From the NCBI GenBank assembly GCA_026125895.1, contig JAHCKG010000003.1:209101-273100 (forward strand): a DNA stretch of 64,000 bases, written 5' to 3'. Of this stretch, positions 17,057-24,999 are shown one piece after another. Each line of letters starts with the position of its first letter. Positions within the stretch are counted from its first letter, which is position 1. The position numbers were made by a program, and so were the translations under genes. A model generated the notes under the pieces. The model was not told where the DNA came from, ran no database searches, and worked only from the letters and a program-made list of their open reading frames with translations. This stretch comes from Pseudolabrys sp. GTDB taxonomy: Bacteria; Pseudomonadota; Alphaproteobacteria; Rhizobiales; Xanthobacteraceae.

Positions 17057-18042
17057 GCGCGCCTCCAGCGCTTCATGAGTTTGGATAAGCCGCCGAGAAT
17101 GCCGTTCGGCAGCAGCATCACCACGACGACCAGCAGGATGCCGATCCAGAAATACCAGAACTGCGGCGCGATGCCGGAGAACTGATCGCGCGCGATCATG
17201 AACACGGCGGCACCGATCAGGCCGCCATAGAGCCGCCCGGCGCCGCCGAGCACCAGCATCACCAGCACGTCGGCCGAGCGCTCGAAGCTCAGGACCTCGA
17301 GCGACACGGTCTCGGTGGTCTGCGCCAGCACCGCGCCGGCGATGCCGGCGATGATAGCGGCGATCGTGTAGATCTTGCGGATATGGGCGCGGCTGTCGGC
17401 GCCGATCGCCGGCATGCGTACGAAGTTCTCGCGGATGCCGCGCAGCGCCAGGCCGAACGGCGAATTGATCAGCCGCCGCGTCGCAAGAAACACCACGAAC
17501 AGCACGCCGAGCGCGTAGCCATAGGCGGTGTGGCCGTAGAGATCGAACTTGAAGATGCCGAATACCGGCCGCACATCGATGCCCTGCAAGCCGTCGGAGC
17601 CGCCGGTCAGCCAGCCGGCGCTGTTGGCCGCTTCATGCAGCAAGAGGCCGAGACCGAGCGTGATCATGATCAGCGTCAGGTGGCGGAAGCGCGAAATGAT
17701 GAAACTCGACGCATAGCCGACCAGCCCGGACAGCGCCGCGGCCACCAGCAGGCCGCTGAACGGCTCGCCCCAGACGAACTTGCTGAACAGGCCGGCGGTG
17801 TAGGCGCCGATGCCGAAAAATGCCGCGTGGCCGAGCGAGACGATGCCGGCGTAGCCGAGGATCAGGTCGAGCGACAGCGCGAACAGTCCGGTGATGGCGA
17901 TCTGGCTGGCGAGCGACAGATAGGTCGGGAACAGCCAGAACGGCAGCAGCGTCGCCAGCCAGAACGCGATCTCGATTCCCCGCCAGCGGGTCTGGCGCTG
18001 CAGATAGCCTTGCGGGGTGAGGGTAGTGCTGACTTCACTCAT
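17053..18042 (-). CDS. livM: Branched-chain amino acid-type ABC transporter permease (LivM)
   Basis: A 329-residue inner-membrane permease with 8-10 helices. LivM signatures: DLILGYAGIVSLGHAAFFGI (about residues 60-79) and GGAGRLYGGLIGA before the last helices. The chosen start at 18042 gives MSEVSTTLTPQGYLQRQTRW; an upstream extension lacks coding character. It pairs with LivH to form the membrane channel. Separated from livH by 169 bases holding a repeat, although the operon order is conserved. Confidence 0.9.
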   Translation of the reverse strand: MSEVSTTLTPQGYLQRQTRWRGIEIAFWLATLLPFWLFPTYLSLASQIAITGLFALSLDLILGYAGIVSLGHAAFFGIGAYTAGLFSKFVWGEPFSGLLVAAALSGLVGYASSFIISRFRHLTLIMITLGLGLLLHEAANSAGWLTGGSDGLQGIDVRPVFGIFKFDLYGHTAYGYALGVLFVVFLATRRLINSPFGLALRGIRENFVRMPAIGADSRAHIRKIYTIAAIIAGIAGAVLAQTTETVSLEVLSFERSADVLVMLVLGGAGRLYGGLIGAAVFMIARDQFSGIAPQFWYFWIGILLVVVVMLLPNGILGGLSKLMKRWRRA

Positions 18043-18085
18043 CGGCGCCGCTCCAAACTCCAGCGGCACGCGCAATCTTCTCCGT

Positions 18086-18170
18086 CGTCATGGCCGGGCT
18101 TGTCCCGGCCATCCACGCCTTGCTTCCTGGCAGGAAGACGTGGATGCCCGGCATAAAGCCGGGCATGACG
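18086..18170. repeat. Palindromic repeat, class D, inside the liv operon
   Basis: CGTCATGGCCGGGCTTGTCC at the left; GCATAAAGCCGGGCATGACG at the right. Inner pair ATCCACGCCT/GACGTGGAT. Same class as 43337. It lies between livH and livM within the operon, so it is part of the message. Confidence 0.82.
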
Positions 18171-18211
18171 GCGAGTATGAGGTGCGGTTGGTGCGAAAAT
18201 CTGCATCCCCA

Positions 18212-19075
18212 TCACCGCCTCCCGAACAGGCCGGCGGGGCGCCACATCAGCACCGCCACCATCACCAGATAAATGAGGAAGGCGCCGAGCTCCGGCACGT
18301 AATACTTGCCGGCGATGTCTGACACGCCGATCAGGCAGGCGGCGGCAAACGAGCCGGCGATCGAGCCGAGGCCGCCGACCGAAACGATGATCAGCACATA
18401 GACCAGGTAGACGAAGGCGAATTGCGGGTCGAGGCCGACGATCTCGATCGCCAGCGCGCCGCCGAGGCCGGCGAGTCCCGAGCCGAGCGCGAAGGTGACG
18501 GCGAAGGTGCGATCGACGTCGATGCCGAGGCCGCGCGCCATGCGCTGGTTGTCCACCGCGGCGCGCACCTGGGCGCCGAAGCGCGTGTGCTCCAGCGTCA
18601 TCACCAGCAGCACGGTGACGGCGATCCCGACCGCGACCAGGAACAGCCGGTAGATCCCGAGATTGAGGCCGAGCACGCCGATCGAGCCGCGCAGATAGCT
18701 CGGCATCGCGATCGGCTGCTGCGTGGTACCGAAGAACCAGGCGGCGATGGCCACCGAGATGAAGGCCAGCCCGATGGTCAGCAGCACCTGGTCGAGATCG
18801 GTGGCGCGGTACAGCCGCCGATACAAGGTGCGCTCCACCGCGACGCTGACCAGCGCCGCGGCGGCAAAGGCGACCGGCAGCGTCAAGAAGAAATTCCAGT
18901 GATAGTCCTTCATCAGCACGACGGTGACGTAGGCGCCGAGCATGGCGAAGGCGCAGTGCGCCAGATTGACGAAATTCATCAGGCCGAGCGTCACCGACAT
19001 GCCGACCGAGAGCACGAACAGCAGCATGCCGTAGGCGATGCCGTCGAACAGGACGCCGAAGACGGGAGGGAGCAT
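18212..19075 (-). CDS. livH: Branched-chain amino acid-type ABC transporter permease (LivH)
   Basis: A 287-residue inner-membrane permease. LivH hallmarks are GLMNFVNLAHCAFAMLGAYV near residues 32-51 and IVSVGGLGSIAGSFAAA in the C-terminal half. It forms the translocation pore with LivM. ATG 19075 is preferred, although GTG 19078 directly before it is possible; no clear Shine-Dalgarno sequence is visible for either, unusual for a gene inside an operon. The binding protein lies 243 bases upstream on the same strand; no promoter was recognised in that gap. Confidence 0.88.
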   Translation of the reverse strand: MLPPVFGVLFDGIAYGMLLFVLSVGMSVTLGLMNFVNLAHCAFAMLGAYVTVVLMKDYHWNFFLTLPVAFAAAALVSVAVERTLYRRLYRATDLDQVLLTIGLAFISVAIAAWFFGTTQQPIAMPSYLRGSIGVLGLNLGIYRLFLVAVGIAVTVLLVMTLEHTRFGAQVRAAVDNQRMARGLGIDVDRTFAVTFALGSGLAGLGGALAIEIVGLDPQFAFVYLVYVLIIVSVGGLGSIAGSFAAACLIGVSDIAGKYYVPELGAFLIYLVMVAVLMWRPAGLFGRR

Positions 19076-19318
19076 CACAGCCGCGTTGCGTCCTTCATGG
19101 GTTCGCTTGTGTTGTTACCGTTGTCACGCCTTTCGGCGGCCGTCCGAATCCAGCCACGGAGGCCGTCAACGCCCATAGCAAAACTTCGCGGCGTTGGCAC
19201 TCGTTTCCAGCGTCGCGGGGCGCCGGCGGCCCGGTGTCGGCCCCATGTCCCGTCGTGCGAAAATGGGGCGACCGCCCGCGGCCGCCCCATCCGCAACGTT
19301 GCGTTGCGATGCCGGCTG

Positions 19319-20503
19319 CTACTGCTTCTTCATCGCCGCCTTCACCGGGTCCTTCACGTCGGGGACCTTGTCGATCTCGACATTGGCCAGCTTGCCGCCG
19401 ACCTTGTCGACCCGGCGGATGTAGATGGTCTCGACCGCATCGCGGGTTTCCGGATCGATCATCATCGGCCCGCGCGGGCTTTCCCACTTCATGCCTTTGA
19501 CCGCGGCGATCAGCTCCTCGCCGCCGAGCTTGCCCTTGGTCTTCTTGATGGCTTCGTAGATGACATGCATGCCGTCGTAGCCGCCGACCGAGAGGAAGTT
19601 CGGGTTCTCGTCCTTGGCGATCTTCCGGTAAGCGGCGACGAATTCGCCGTTCATCTTCGATTTGTGATTGTGATCGTAGTTCCAGGCGGTGATGATGCCG
19701 GCGGCGGCATCGCCCATCTGGTGCAATGCGGCTTCCTCGGTCAGTTCGCCGGTGCCGAGCACGCGGGTCTTCGCCGCGTTCAACCCGCGCTCGGCGAGCG
19801 CCTTGCCGAAGGCCGCCGGCTGCGCGCCGGCCGGCACGAAGACGAAGATCGCCTGCGGGTCGAGGTCCTTGGCGCGCTGCACGTAGGCAGAGAAGTCAGG
19901 GTTCGCGACCGCCATGCGCACCGAGCCGACGATCTCGCCGCCGCCCGCCTTGAAGGCGCGAATGAAGCCCTGTTCGGCGTCGTGGCCCGGCGCGTAGTCG
20001 GACGCCATCGTGTAGGCCTTCTTGATGCCGTTCTTGGCCGCCCAGGCGCCCAGCGTTTCGGTCACCATCGGCAGCGTGAACGAGGTGCGCGTGCAATAGG
20101 GCGACTTCTCGGTGATGATCGAAGTCGCCGCGTTCATGATCACCATCAGTTTCTTGGCCTCGGCCGAAACGCCGCAGGCGGTGATCGCGTTTGGCGTCAG
20201 CACGAAGCCGGCGAGAACGTCGATCTTGTCACGCACGATCAGCTCTTCGGCGAGCCGCTTGGCGACCGGCGGATTGATGCCGCCGACGTCCTTGCGGATG
20301 ATTTCGATCTTGCGGCCGGCGACGCTGTCGCCGTGCTTCTGCATGTAGAGTTTGATGCCGTTATCGATCTGCGTCGCGGTTTCGGCGAACTGGCCCGAAT
20401 AGGGCAGGATGACGCCGATCTTGATGGTCTCCGCGGCCTGGCTTGCACCGGTCGTCAGCGCCAGCGCGCATGCGGCAACGCCGGCTTGAAACAGCCTCCT
20501 CAT
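19319..20503 (-). CDS. ABC transporter substrate-binding protein (periplasmic, HAAT type)
   Basis: A 394-residue type I periplasmic binding protein of the Leu/Ile/Val family. The signal peptide MRRLFQAGVAACALAL ends near SQA-AE, and the mature protein begins ETIKIGVILPYSGQFAET, the family opening. Cys pair positions (ITACGVS, SPYCTRT) suit a disulfide in the first lobe. GGGAGGAT lies just upstream of start 20503. It heads the liv operon and sets its specificity. The ligand is not deducible; lobe residues such as NAATSIITEKS resemble aromatic- or acid-binding members more than true leucine binders, a weak inference. Confidence 0.88.
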   Translation of the reverse strand: MRRLFQAGVAACALALTTGASQAAETIKIGVILPYSGQFAETATQIDNGIKLYMQKHGDSVAGRKIEIIRKDVGGINPPVAKRLAEELIVRDKIDVLAGFVLTPNAITACGVSAEAKKLMVIMNAATSIITEKSPYCTRTSFTLPMVTETLGAWAAKNGIKKAYTMASDYAPGHDAEQGFIRAFKAGGGEIVGSVRMAVANPDFSAYVQRAKDLDPQAIFVFVPAGAQPAAFGKALAERGLNAAKTRVLGTGELTEEAALHQMGDAAAGIITAWNYDHNHKSKMNGEFVAAYRKIAKDENPNFLSVGGYDGMHVIYEAIKKTKGKLGGEELIAAVKGMKWESPRGPMMIDPETRDAVETIYIRRVDKVGGKLANVEIDKVPDVKDPVKAAMKKQ

Positions 20504-20531
20504 TGGTATCCTCCCATGTCGATACTTGTTT

Positions 20532-20580
20532 GTTCTGAACTTGTCGTTTCGAACGTGTCGTTCTGAACTTGCCGTTTGAG
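20532..20580. repeat. Short imperfect tandem repeat upstream of the binding-protein gene
   Basis: GTTCTGAACTTGTCGTTT at 20532 recurs as GTTCTGAACTTGCCGTTT at 20560, a period of 28 bases, with GTCGTTTCGAACGTGTC between. It sits 29-77 bases before the binding-protein start, where a promoter or operator is expected. The rest of the 290-base gap 20504-20793 holds nothing recognisable. Confidence 0.5.
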
Positions 20581-20793
20581 GGCTTGGCGTATCGTTGCGG
20601 CTGCGAGAATGCCTCAGCTCTCCGCCAGGAGGAAGCCCGCGCAAGAGCGACCGCATGCGACATGCGTAGCAATGCCGCACCGCATCGCGGTACGGCCAGT
20701 CACTTGGTAGGTTGCCGAGGCGGGCGCCCGGCCGCGTCGCGGCCGGGACGCTTCGATAAGTTTGTTTTGCGCTGCGAAGCGCGCGGAAGTCAC

Positions 20794-21666
20794 CTAGGAC
20801 AGCGACAACGTCGCCTTCTCGTATTGCCCATTGCCCATCCCGCCTTCCGGGAAGATGCCGTGGGCAGCGATCCACTCGAAGGATTCCTCGTACACTTCCT
20901 TGGTGTAGGGCTCGAACACCAGGCGCTCGCCGGGGCCCCAGCGCCGCGTGTCCATCTTGGCGTGGAAGCGGTCGGGGAACTCGTTCTTGTAATAGTGCGT
21001 GTAGAGCTCCGGCCGCAGGTCGATGTCGCGCTGCGCCTTGCGCAGGGCGCGGAAGAACTTGCGCAGGTCCTCCGGGTCCGGATCGCCGTGGATCATGGTC
21101 GAGATCATGAAGGTCGCGTCGATCACCTTACGGAAGCCGAGCTGCTCGGCGAAGTAATACGGCCCGTTGAACAGGTGCACCGCCGGCGCCGAACCTTCGA
21201 ACAAATGCTCCATGCGCTTGAACAGCATGCCGGTCTCGTAGCGCAGGTTGATCTGCTCGGGCTTGAGATACTGCTCGAGCGATTGCACCGTGGCGTAATG
21301 GCTGCCCGACTGGTAGCCGACCGAGATCGGCACGCCGGCGAGATCCTCCGGCGTTTTGATCTTGGAGTCCGGCGCGACGAAGATGCCCGCGGTCGCCACC
21401 GAATAGACGTCGGTCAGCATGCGGCCGTGGCCGTTCGAGGCCGCGACATTGACGGTCCAGTGGCATGCGCAAGAGACGCTGGCCTTGCGGCCTTCCTCGA
21501 ATGACTGGAAGGCGCCGACCTTGTCGCCCTTGTCGTGAATCTTGCCGTCGCTGGCGCGCATCAGCTCGCGGAATTCGTAGTCGAGGCCTTCGTCGATGAA
21601 ATAACCCTTCTCGTCCGCCACCCACTCCTGCAGGCGGAAATGCGGTTCGATGATGAATTTGGCCAT
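20794..21666 (-). CDS. NMT1/SsuA-like substrate-binding protein without signal peptide
   Basis: A 290-residue protein with the type II periplasmic-binding fold of the NMT1/THI5-like group. Its start FRLQEWVADEKGYFIDEGL matches the FKAAxxxGYFKDEGL opening of that family, and PEDLAGVPISVGYQSGSH is the domain-linking motif. The protein begins MAKFIIEPHF with no signal peptide or lipobox, and no in-frame extension upstream supplies one. It may act in the cytoplasm, as a sensor or an enzyme of this fold. The GntR regulator gene lies upstream on the same strand, separated by a class B repeat. Confidence 0.7.
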   Translation of the reverse strand: MAKFIIEPHFRLQEWVADEKGYFIDEGLDYEFRELMRASDGKIHDKGDKVGAFQSFEEGRKASVSCACHWTVNVAASNGHGRMLTDVYSVATAGIFVAPDSKIKTPEDLAGVPISVGYQSGSHYATVQSLEQYLKPEQINLRYETGMLFKRMEHLFEGSAPAVHLFNGPYYFAEQLGFRKVIDATFMISTMIHGDPDPEDLRKFFRALRKAQRDIDLRPELYTHYYKNEFPDRFHAKMDTRRWGPGERLVFEPYTKEVYEESFEWIAAHGIFPEGGMGNGQYEKATLSLS

Positions 21667-21714
21667 GCGTTTTCTCCCGTTTTGTTTGCTTCTTTGACTT
21701 GGTCGTAAGCCAGA

Positions 21715-21853
21715 CCCGTCACCCTGAGGAGCGAGCGAAGCGAGCCTCGAAGGGCGACGGCCGAGGGGTCTGGGCCGTTCATCCTTCGAGGGCCGCCGTC
21801 AGCGCGTTTACGCGCGTCTTTGACGCGCGATGGCGGCCACCTCAGGATGGCGG
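21715..21853. repeat. Palindromic intergenic repeat, class B
   Basis: CCCGTCACCCTGAGGAGCGA to CACCTCAGGATGGCGG, with inner GCCTCGAAGGGCGACGGCC and CATCCTTCGAGGG. It also has an internal GCGTTTACGCGC / GACGCGCGA hairpin not present in the other copies. It fills the gap between the NMT1-like gene and the GntR gene. Confidence 0.8.
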
Positions 21854-21873
21854 AGAACGGTTGGTCGTCGGCG

Positions 21874-22677
21874 CTAACAACATGAGCCCTTCTCCTCCTC
21901 ATGCTCATGCGACCCGTGCTCGGCAACGCGCCGGGCGCGAATCATCTTGACGTGATCGTTCATCAGCGCGCGCGCCGCAGAGGCGTCGCGCAGCTCGATG
22001 AGATCGACGAGCTTTGAGTGAATTTCGAGGATGTGCTGCGCGAGCTTCGCCGTCGCCGTGACGTTGCGGCGCGGCCAGGAGATGTGTTCGAGCGACATCA
22101 ACTGCACGACGATGACGCGGTTGTGCGAGGCTTCCGCCACGGCAAGATGAAAGTCGCGCGACAGGCGCGTGAAGAGGTCGAGGTCGTCCATCGCCGCTTC
22201 GGCGTCGGCGAGCAACTGGCGCAACTTGGCGATGTCGGCGGAAGTGGCGTGCTCGGCGGCGAGTTCGGCGCCGAGCGTTTCGATGGCGCGCTGGACATCC
22301 ATGATTTCGGCGGCGGAGACGCCGGTGAGATCGAGCTGCACGGCGAGCGCCTCGGCGAACAGCCGCGGATTGCCGTGGGCGATGCGGGCGCCGCCGCCTT
22401 TGCCCATGCGGATTTCGACAATGCCGAGCGCCTCCAGCGTGCGCAGCGCGTCGCGGGCGACGATGCGGCTGGTGCCGAAGCGGGCGGCGAGATCCTTCTC
22501 GGTGCCGAGAAAGTCGCCGGGCTTGAGCGTCTTGGCGAACAGTTCGTCGCGCACCTGGGCGACGATCTGCGCGGAGAGGGAAGAGGAGCGGCCGGCGAAC
22601 ATGATGCGCGCGGTGAGCTGGCCGCTCATCGCGACCGGCACTCCCAGAGCCGTTTTAGCCTTGCTGCTGCGCGGCAT
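21874..22677 (-). CDS. GntR-family transcriptional regulator (FadR/FCD type)
   Basis: A 267-residue DNA-binding regulator. Residues about 35-105 are the winged helix-turn-helix (KDLAARFGTSRIVARDALRTL). Residues about 115-245 form the all-helical FCD ligand domain, with metal/ligand residues in RDFHLAVAEASHN and ILEIHSKLVDLI. FCD regulators usually respond to small carboxylates. The tail is odd: EHGSHEHEEEKGSCC carries three His and a Cys pair. Two palindromes in its upstream region are candidate autoregulatory operators. Likely targets are the adjacent NMT1-like gene and perhaps the liv operon. Confidence 0.85.
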   Translation of the reverse strand: MPRSSKAKTALGVPVAMSGQLTARIMFAGRSSSLSAQIVAQVRDELFAKTLKPGDFLGTEKDLAARFGTSRIVARDALRTLEALGIVEIRMGKGGGARIAHGNPRLFAEALAVQLDLTGVSAAEIMDVQRAIETLGAELAAEHATSADIAKLRQLLADAEAAMDDLDLFTRLSRDFHLAVAEASHNRVIVVQLMSLEHISWPRRNVTATAKLAQHILEIHSKLVDLIELRDASAARALMNDHVKMIRARRVAEHGSHEHEEEKGSCC

Positions 22678-22762
22678 CGGCGGTCCTCCGTGCGTCCGCG
22701 GGGCCGGCCTCTTCGGACCGGCATCTCACCGAACGCCCCTGGAGTATGTCAGCACCGGATAC

Positions 22763-22798
22763 GATAGTAAAGATACTATCTTATGTCGGCCCGACATA
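22763..22798. promoter_or_regulatory. Two adjacent palindromes upstream of the GntR gene
   Basis: GATAGTA-AAGA-TACTATC (22763-22780) is a perfect 7-4-7 palindrome. Directly beside it, TATGTCGG-C-CCGACATA (22782-22798) is a perfect 8-1-8 palindrome. They lie 86-121 bases upstream of the GntR start in AT-richer DNA between two divergent genes. Operator function is inferred from symmetry and position. Confidence 0.6.
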
Positions 22799-22854
22799 GG
22801 TAATTCAGTAGGTTTCAGGTTGTAAAGATAATTTATCTGCTCTTCTCTCTTTGA

Positions 22855-22869
22855 TAGATATTATATCTA
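22855..22869. promoter_or_regulatory. AT-rich palindrome just before a small orphan gene
   Basis: TAGATA-TTA-TATCTA is a perfect 6-3-6 palindrome, 22 bases before ATG 22891, within an AT-rich run that also resembles a -10 region (TATATC). A repressor bound here would block the gene at 22891. Confidence 0.55.
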
Positions 22870-22890
22870 TATCAGAAACGGAGAGTCGCC

Positions 22891-23298
22891 ATGAAAACTG
22901 TAGCTTTAGAAACAGATACCTTTGCTGCGGTCTGGGCCGATCGGCGCCCGGGAGAAGAAACCGAGGACGCAATTATTCGCCGTAAGTTCGGGCTGAAGTC
23001 TGACCATTCCGAGAAGGTGCCGCGAACAGAAGTTGTCGGTTGGACTGATTTGCGAACCGGGACCTCCGTTCCTGAAGGCTTTGAAATCTTCCGAACTTAT
23101 AAAGGCACGGAGTATCGGGCCAGAGCAGGCAACAGCGGATGGCTTCTGAAGAACACCGGAATTTTTTATCCGTCGCTGAACCAACTGAGTCGGGCTGTCA
23201 GTGGCAATGTCGAGAACGCTTGGAATAATTGGTATTTCAAAAACTCGGCCGGAGTGCGCGAACTCATCACCAAACTTCGAGATCGTCCGACCGTCTAA
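22891..23298 (+). CDS. Small protein with DUF2924/RAMA-like C-terminal region, function unknown
   Basis: A 135-residue protein with codon use and base composition lower in GC than its neighbours, suggesting recent transfer. Residues about 57-120 show a pattern of a Thr/Tyr-rich strand (FRTYKGTEYRARAG), then FYPSLNQLSRAVSG, then a Trp-rich segment (NAWNNWYFKN). This layout (strand, Y-x-S-L, helix, G, W) resembles the DUF2924/DUF4357/RAMA class of small domains, often attached to DNA-modifying enzymes or found near recombinases. Assignment is by eye and uncertain. Shine-Dalgarno GGAGAG lies about 6 bases before ATG 22891. No restriction or recombinase gene is adjacent. Confidence 0.6.
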   Translation: MKTVALETDTFAAVWADRRPGEETEDAIIRRKFGLKSDHSEKVPRTEVVGWTDLRTGTSVPEGFEIFRTYKGTEYRARAGNSGWLLKNTGIFYPSLNQLSRAVSGNVENAWNNWYFKNSAGVRELITKLRDRPTV

Positions 23299-23387
23299 GG
23301 AACTCAACGTGCTTCCTTCCCCTTTCCGCTTGCGGAAGACGGCGGCGAGCCCGAAGGAGAGCACAAGCAAATAATATTCCTAGGATA

Positions 23388-23417
23388 TTGACTTTTTGCT
23401 CGCTCTGTTTCTATATT
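23388..23417 (+). promoter_or_regulatory. Sigma-70-type promoter before a structured non-coding element
   Basis: TTGACT (23388-23393) and TATATT (23412-23417) with an 18-base spacer; an AT-rich stretch (AATAATATTCC) lies upstream. Predicted start near 23424. No protein gene begins within reach; a stable helix begins at 23427. Confidence 0.65.
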
Positions 23418-23423
23418 CCCAGT

Positions 23424-23885
23424 CATCCCGCCCCAACTTACGAGGGGCGTTTGATCAGCGTCATCAGATGCTGGGGCGGGGAGCGGTGGTGGCCTGAGGC
23501 GTCGGAGATGCGGCGCTACGTACTCAGGTCACGGTCCGAGCCGCTCGCTCCCGGCGCGCCAGCCGCGCGTCACTGGGGCAAAGGCGCTTGCGCCAAAGGG
23601 AAACAAGCATCGGCCCGCCGAAGAGAAGCCCTGTACAAGGGTTTTTCGAAAGCCGCCCGATGGGGACGTCCTGGCGGTGCCTGTGCCGGAGCCCCGCAGC
23701 GGTGGATAGCAAGGTACGTCCACCGGGGGTCGAGCGGAGCAAACCTATAAACACCGCGCGCGGGACGCCGGGGATCCGGCAATTCCGTGGTGACTAACTC
23801 GTGTGAATCTCACTCACACGCACACGAGGCTGCGGGGTCGTTTGGACCCCGGCGTTCCGCGCGCCCTCGTTATCGGAGGCGTAGA
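23424..23885 (+). ncRNA. Candidate promoter-driven structured RNA / dispersed element
   Basis: No convincing protein is encoded here, but several strong helices are. CCCGCCCCA (23427-23435) pairs with TGGGGCGGG (23472-23480). GGCGC (23583) pairs with GCGCC (23590). GGTGGA (23701-23706) pairs with TCCACC (23719-23724). A terminal 18-bp helix joins 23756-23773 to 23847-23864 with one G-U pair, and inside it CTCGTGTG (23798-23805) pairs with CACACGAG (23821-23828). Several frames are open by chance because the segment is GC-rich. I recall similar intergenic segments in Bradyrhizobium and Rhodopseudomonas genomes, giving spurious small proteins; this is memory, not a search. The flanks (23299-23387, 23886-24060) hold only a TTCCGC-TT-GCGGAA hairpin and half of a class C-like repeat. 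Confidence 0.5.
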
Positions 23886-24060
23886 TGGAAATGCGAACTT
23901 GGAATGCGGCCTGCCCGGGGCCGATCAAACAATGCGGGCGATGACGCACGTCTATTCTTCTTATCGTCCCCACAAGGGGGAGGGTGAAGAAGCGGTCCCT
24001 TCGCCAGGCGCATACCCAGCCTTGCCGAACCGCGCATTGCCGCGGCGGGCGGCATCGATC

Positions 24061-24843
24061 ATGGTCGCCGCCCTTACAGTGAAAGGCCGCACTTTGGATG
24101 TGACGCCGGTTTCGTTTCTGCTGCTCATCGCCGCCATTTTCATCGTCGCCGGCCTGGTGAAGGGCGTCATCGGCATGGGACTGCCGACGGTGGCGATCGG
24201 CCTGCTCGGCCTGATGATGTCGCCGGCGCGTGCCGCCGCGATCCTCATCGTGCCGTCGCTGATCAGCAACATCTGGCAGGCCGCGGTCGGCGGCCATTTC
24301 CGCGAGCTCGTCGCGCGGCTGTGGCCGTTGTTCATCGGCATCGCCATCGGCACGGCGCTCGGCGCGCTCTATCTGCCGCACAGCAACAGCGGCGGCGCGA
24401 CCATCGGCCTCGGGGTTGCGCTCGCGATCTATGCGCTGCTCGGCCTGCTGCGCATCGAATTCAAGGTGCCGTCGCGGCATGAGCGCTCGATCGGCTTCGT
24501 CTGCGGCATCGCGACCGGCGCCATCACCGTGGCGACCGGCGTCTTCGCCATCCCGCTGGTGCCCTATGTCACCGGGCTGCACATGGACCGTCACAAGCTG
24601 GTGCAGTCGCTCGGCCTCGCCTTCATCAGTTCGACGGTGACGTTGGCGCTGGCCCTGCAATATGCCGGCGAAATTCACGGCGCGTTGCTGGTGCCGTCGG
24701 CGGTCGCGCTTGTCGCCGTGCTCGCCGGCATGGGTCTCGGGCAATGGTTGCGCGGCCGCATCAAGCCGGAAACTTTCCGGCTGTGTTTCTTCATCGGCCT
24801 CCTGGCGCTCGGCGCGCATCTGGCGCTGCGCTCGCTGCTTTGA
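24061..24843 (+). CDS. TSUP-family (TauE/SafE) membrane exporter/permease
   Basis: A 260-residue inner-membrane protein with about eight helices in two similar halves. The first contains GLVKGVIGMGLPTVAIGLLG, the TauE/SafE signature, and the second GAITVATGVFAIPLVPYV. Members move sulfite, sulfoacetate, sulfolactate or other organic acids. ATG 24061 is chosen because membrane-protein character begins there; the open frame further upstream overlaps the structured element and half-repeat and is not protein-like. The Shine-Dalgarno sequence is weak. It stands alone before the hydrolase gene, which has its own promoter. Confidence 0.82.
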   Translation: MVAALTVKGRTLDVTPVSFLLLIAAIFIVAGLVKGVIGMGLPTVAIGLLGLMMSPARAAAILIVPSLISNIWQAAVGGHFRELVARLWPLFIGIAIGTALGALYLPHSNSGGATIGLGVALAIYALLGLLRIEFKVPSRHERSIGFVCGIATGAITVATGVFAIPLVPYVTGLHMDRHKLVQSLGLAFISSTVTLALALQYAGEIHGALLVPSAVALVAVLAGMGLGQWLRGRIKPETFRLCFFIGLLALGAHLALRSLL

Positions 24844-24930
24844 GCGCGCCGTCGCCGGCCCGCTTCATCCTGCACTGCAAAAAGGCGGCGCCTGCCCAAC
24901 ATTCCGCCGCACTGCCGCAACGAATCCGGC

Positions 24931-24960
24931 TTGCCGGAAATTCATTTGCGTGCATATAAT
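24931..24960 (+). promoter_or_regulatory. Sigma-70-type promoter for the alpha/beta hydrolase gene
   Basis: TTGCCG (24931-24936), an 18-base spacer and a perfect TATAAT (24955-24960). Expected start near 24967, leaving a leader of about 33 bases with CAGAGG before ATG 25000. Confidence 0.6.
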
Positions 24961-24999
24961 TTTTCCCAAGCACGGTGAGGGCTTCAGAGGTCTGAGATC

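Noticed and set aside
23229-23797. Several small open frames inside the structured element
   Set aside because: Overlapping frames on both strands, basic low-complexity translations, no ribosome binding sites; better explained as chance frames in a GC-rich RNA element.
23803-24060. N-terminal extension of the TSUP exporter
   Set aside because: It would run through the structured element's terminal helix and a half-repeat, and shows no membrane or signal-peptide character before 24061.
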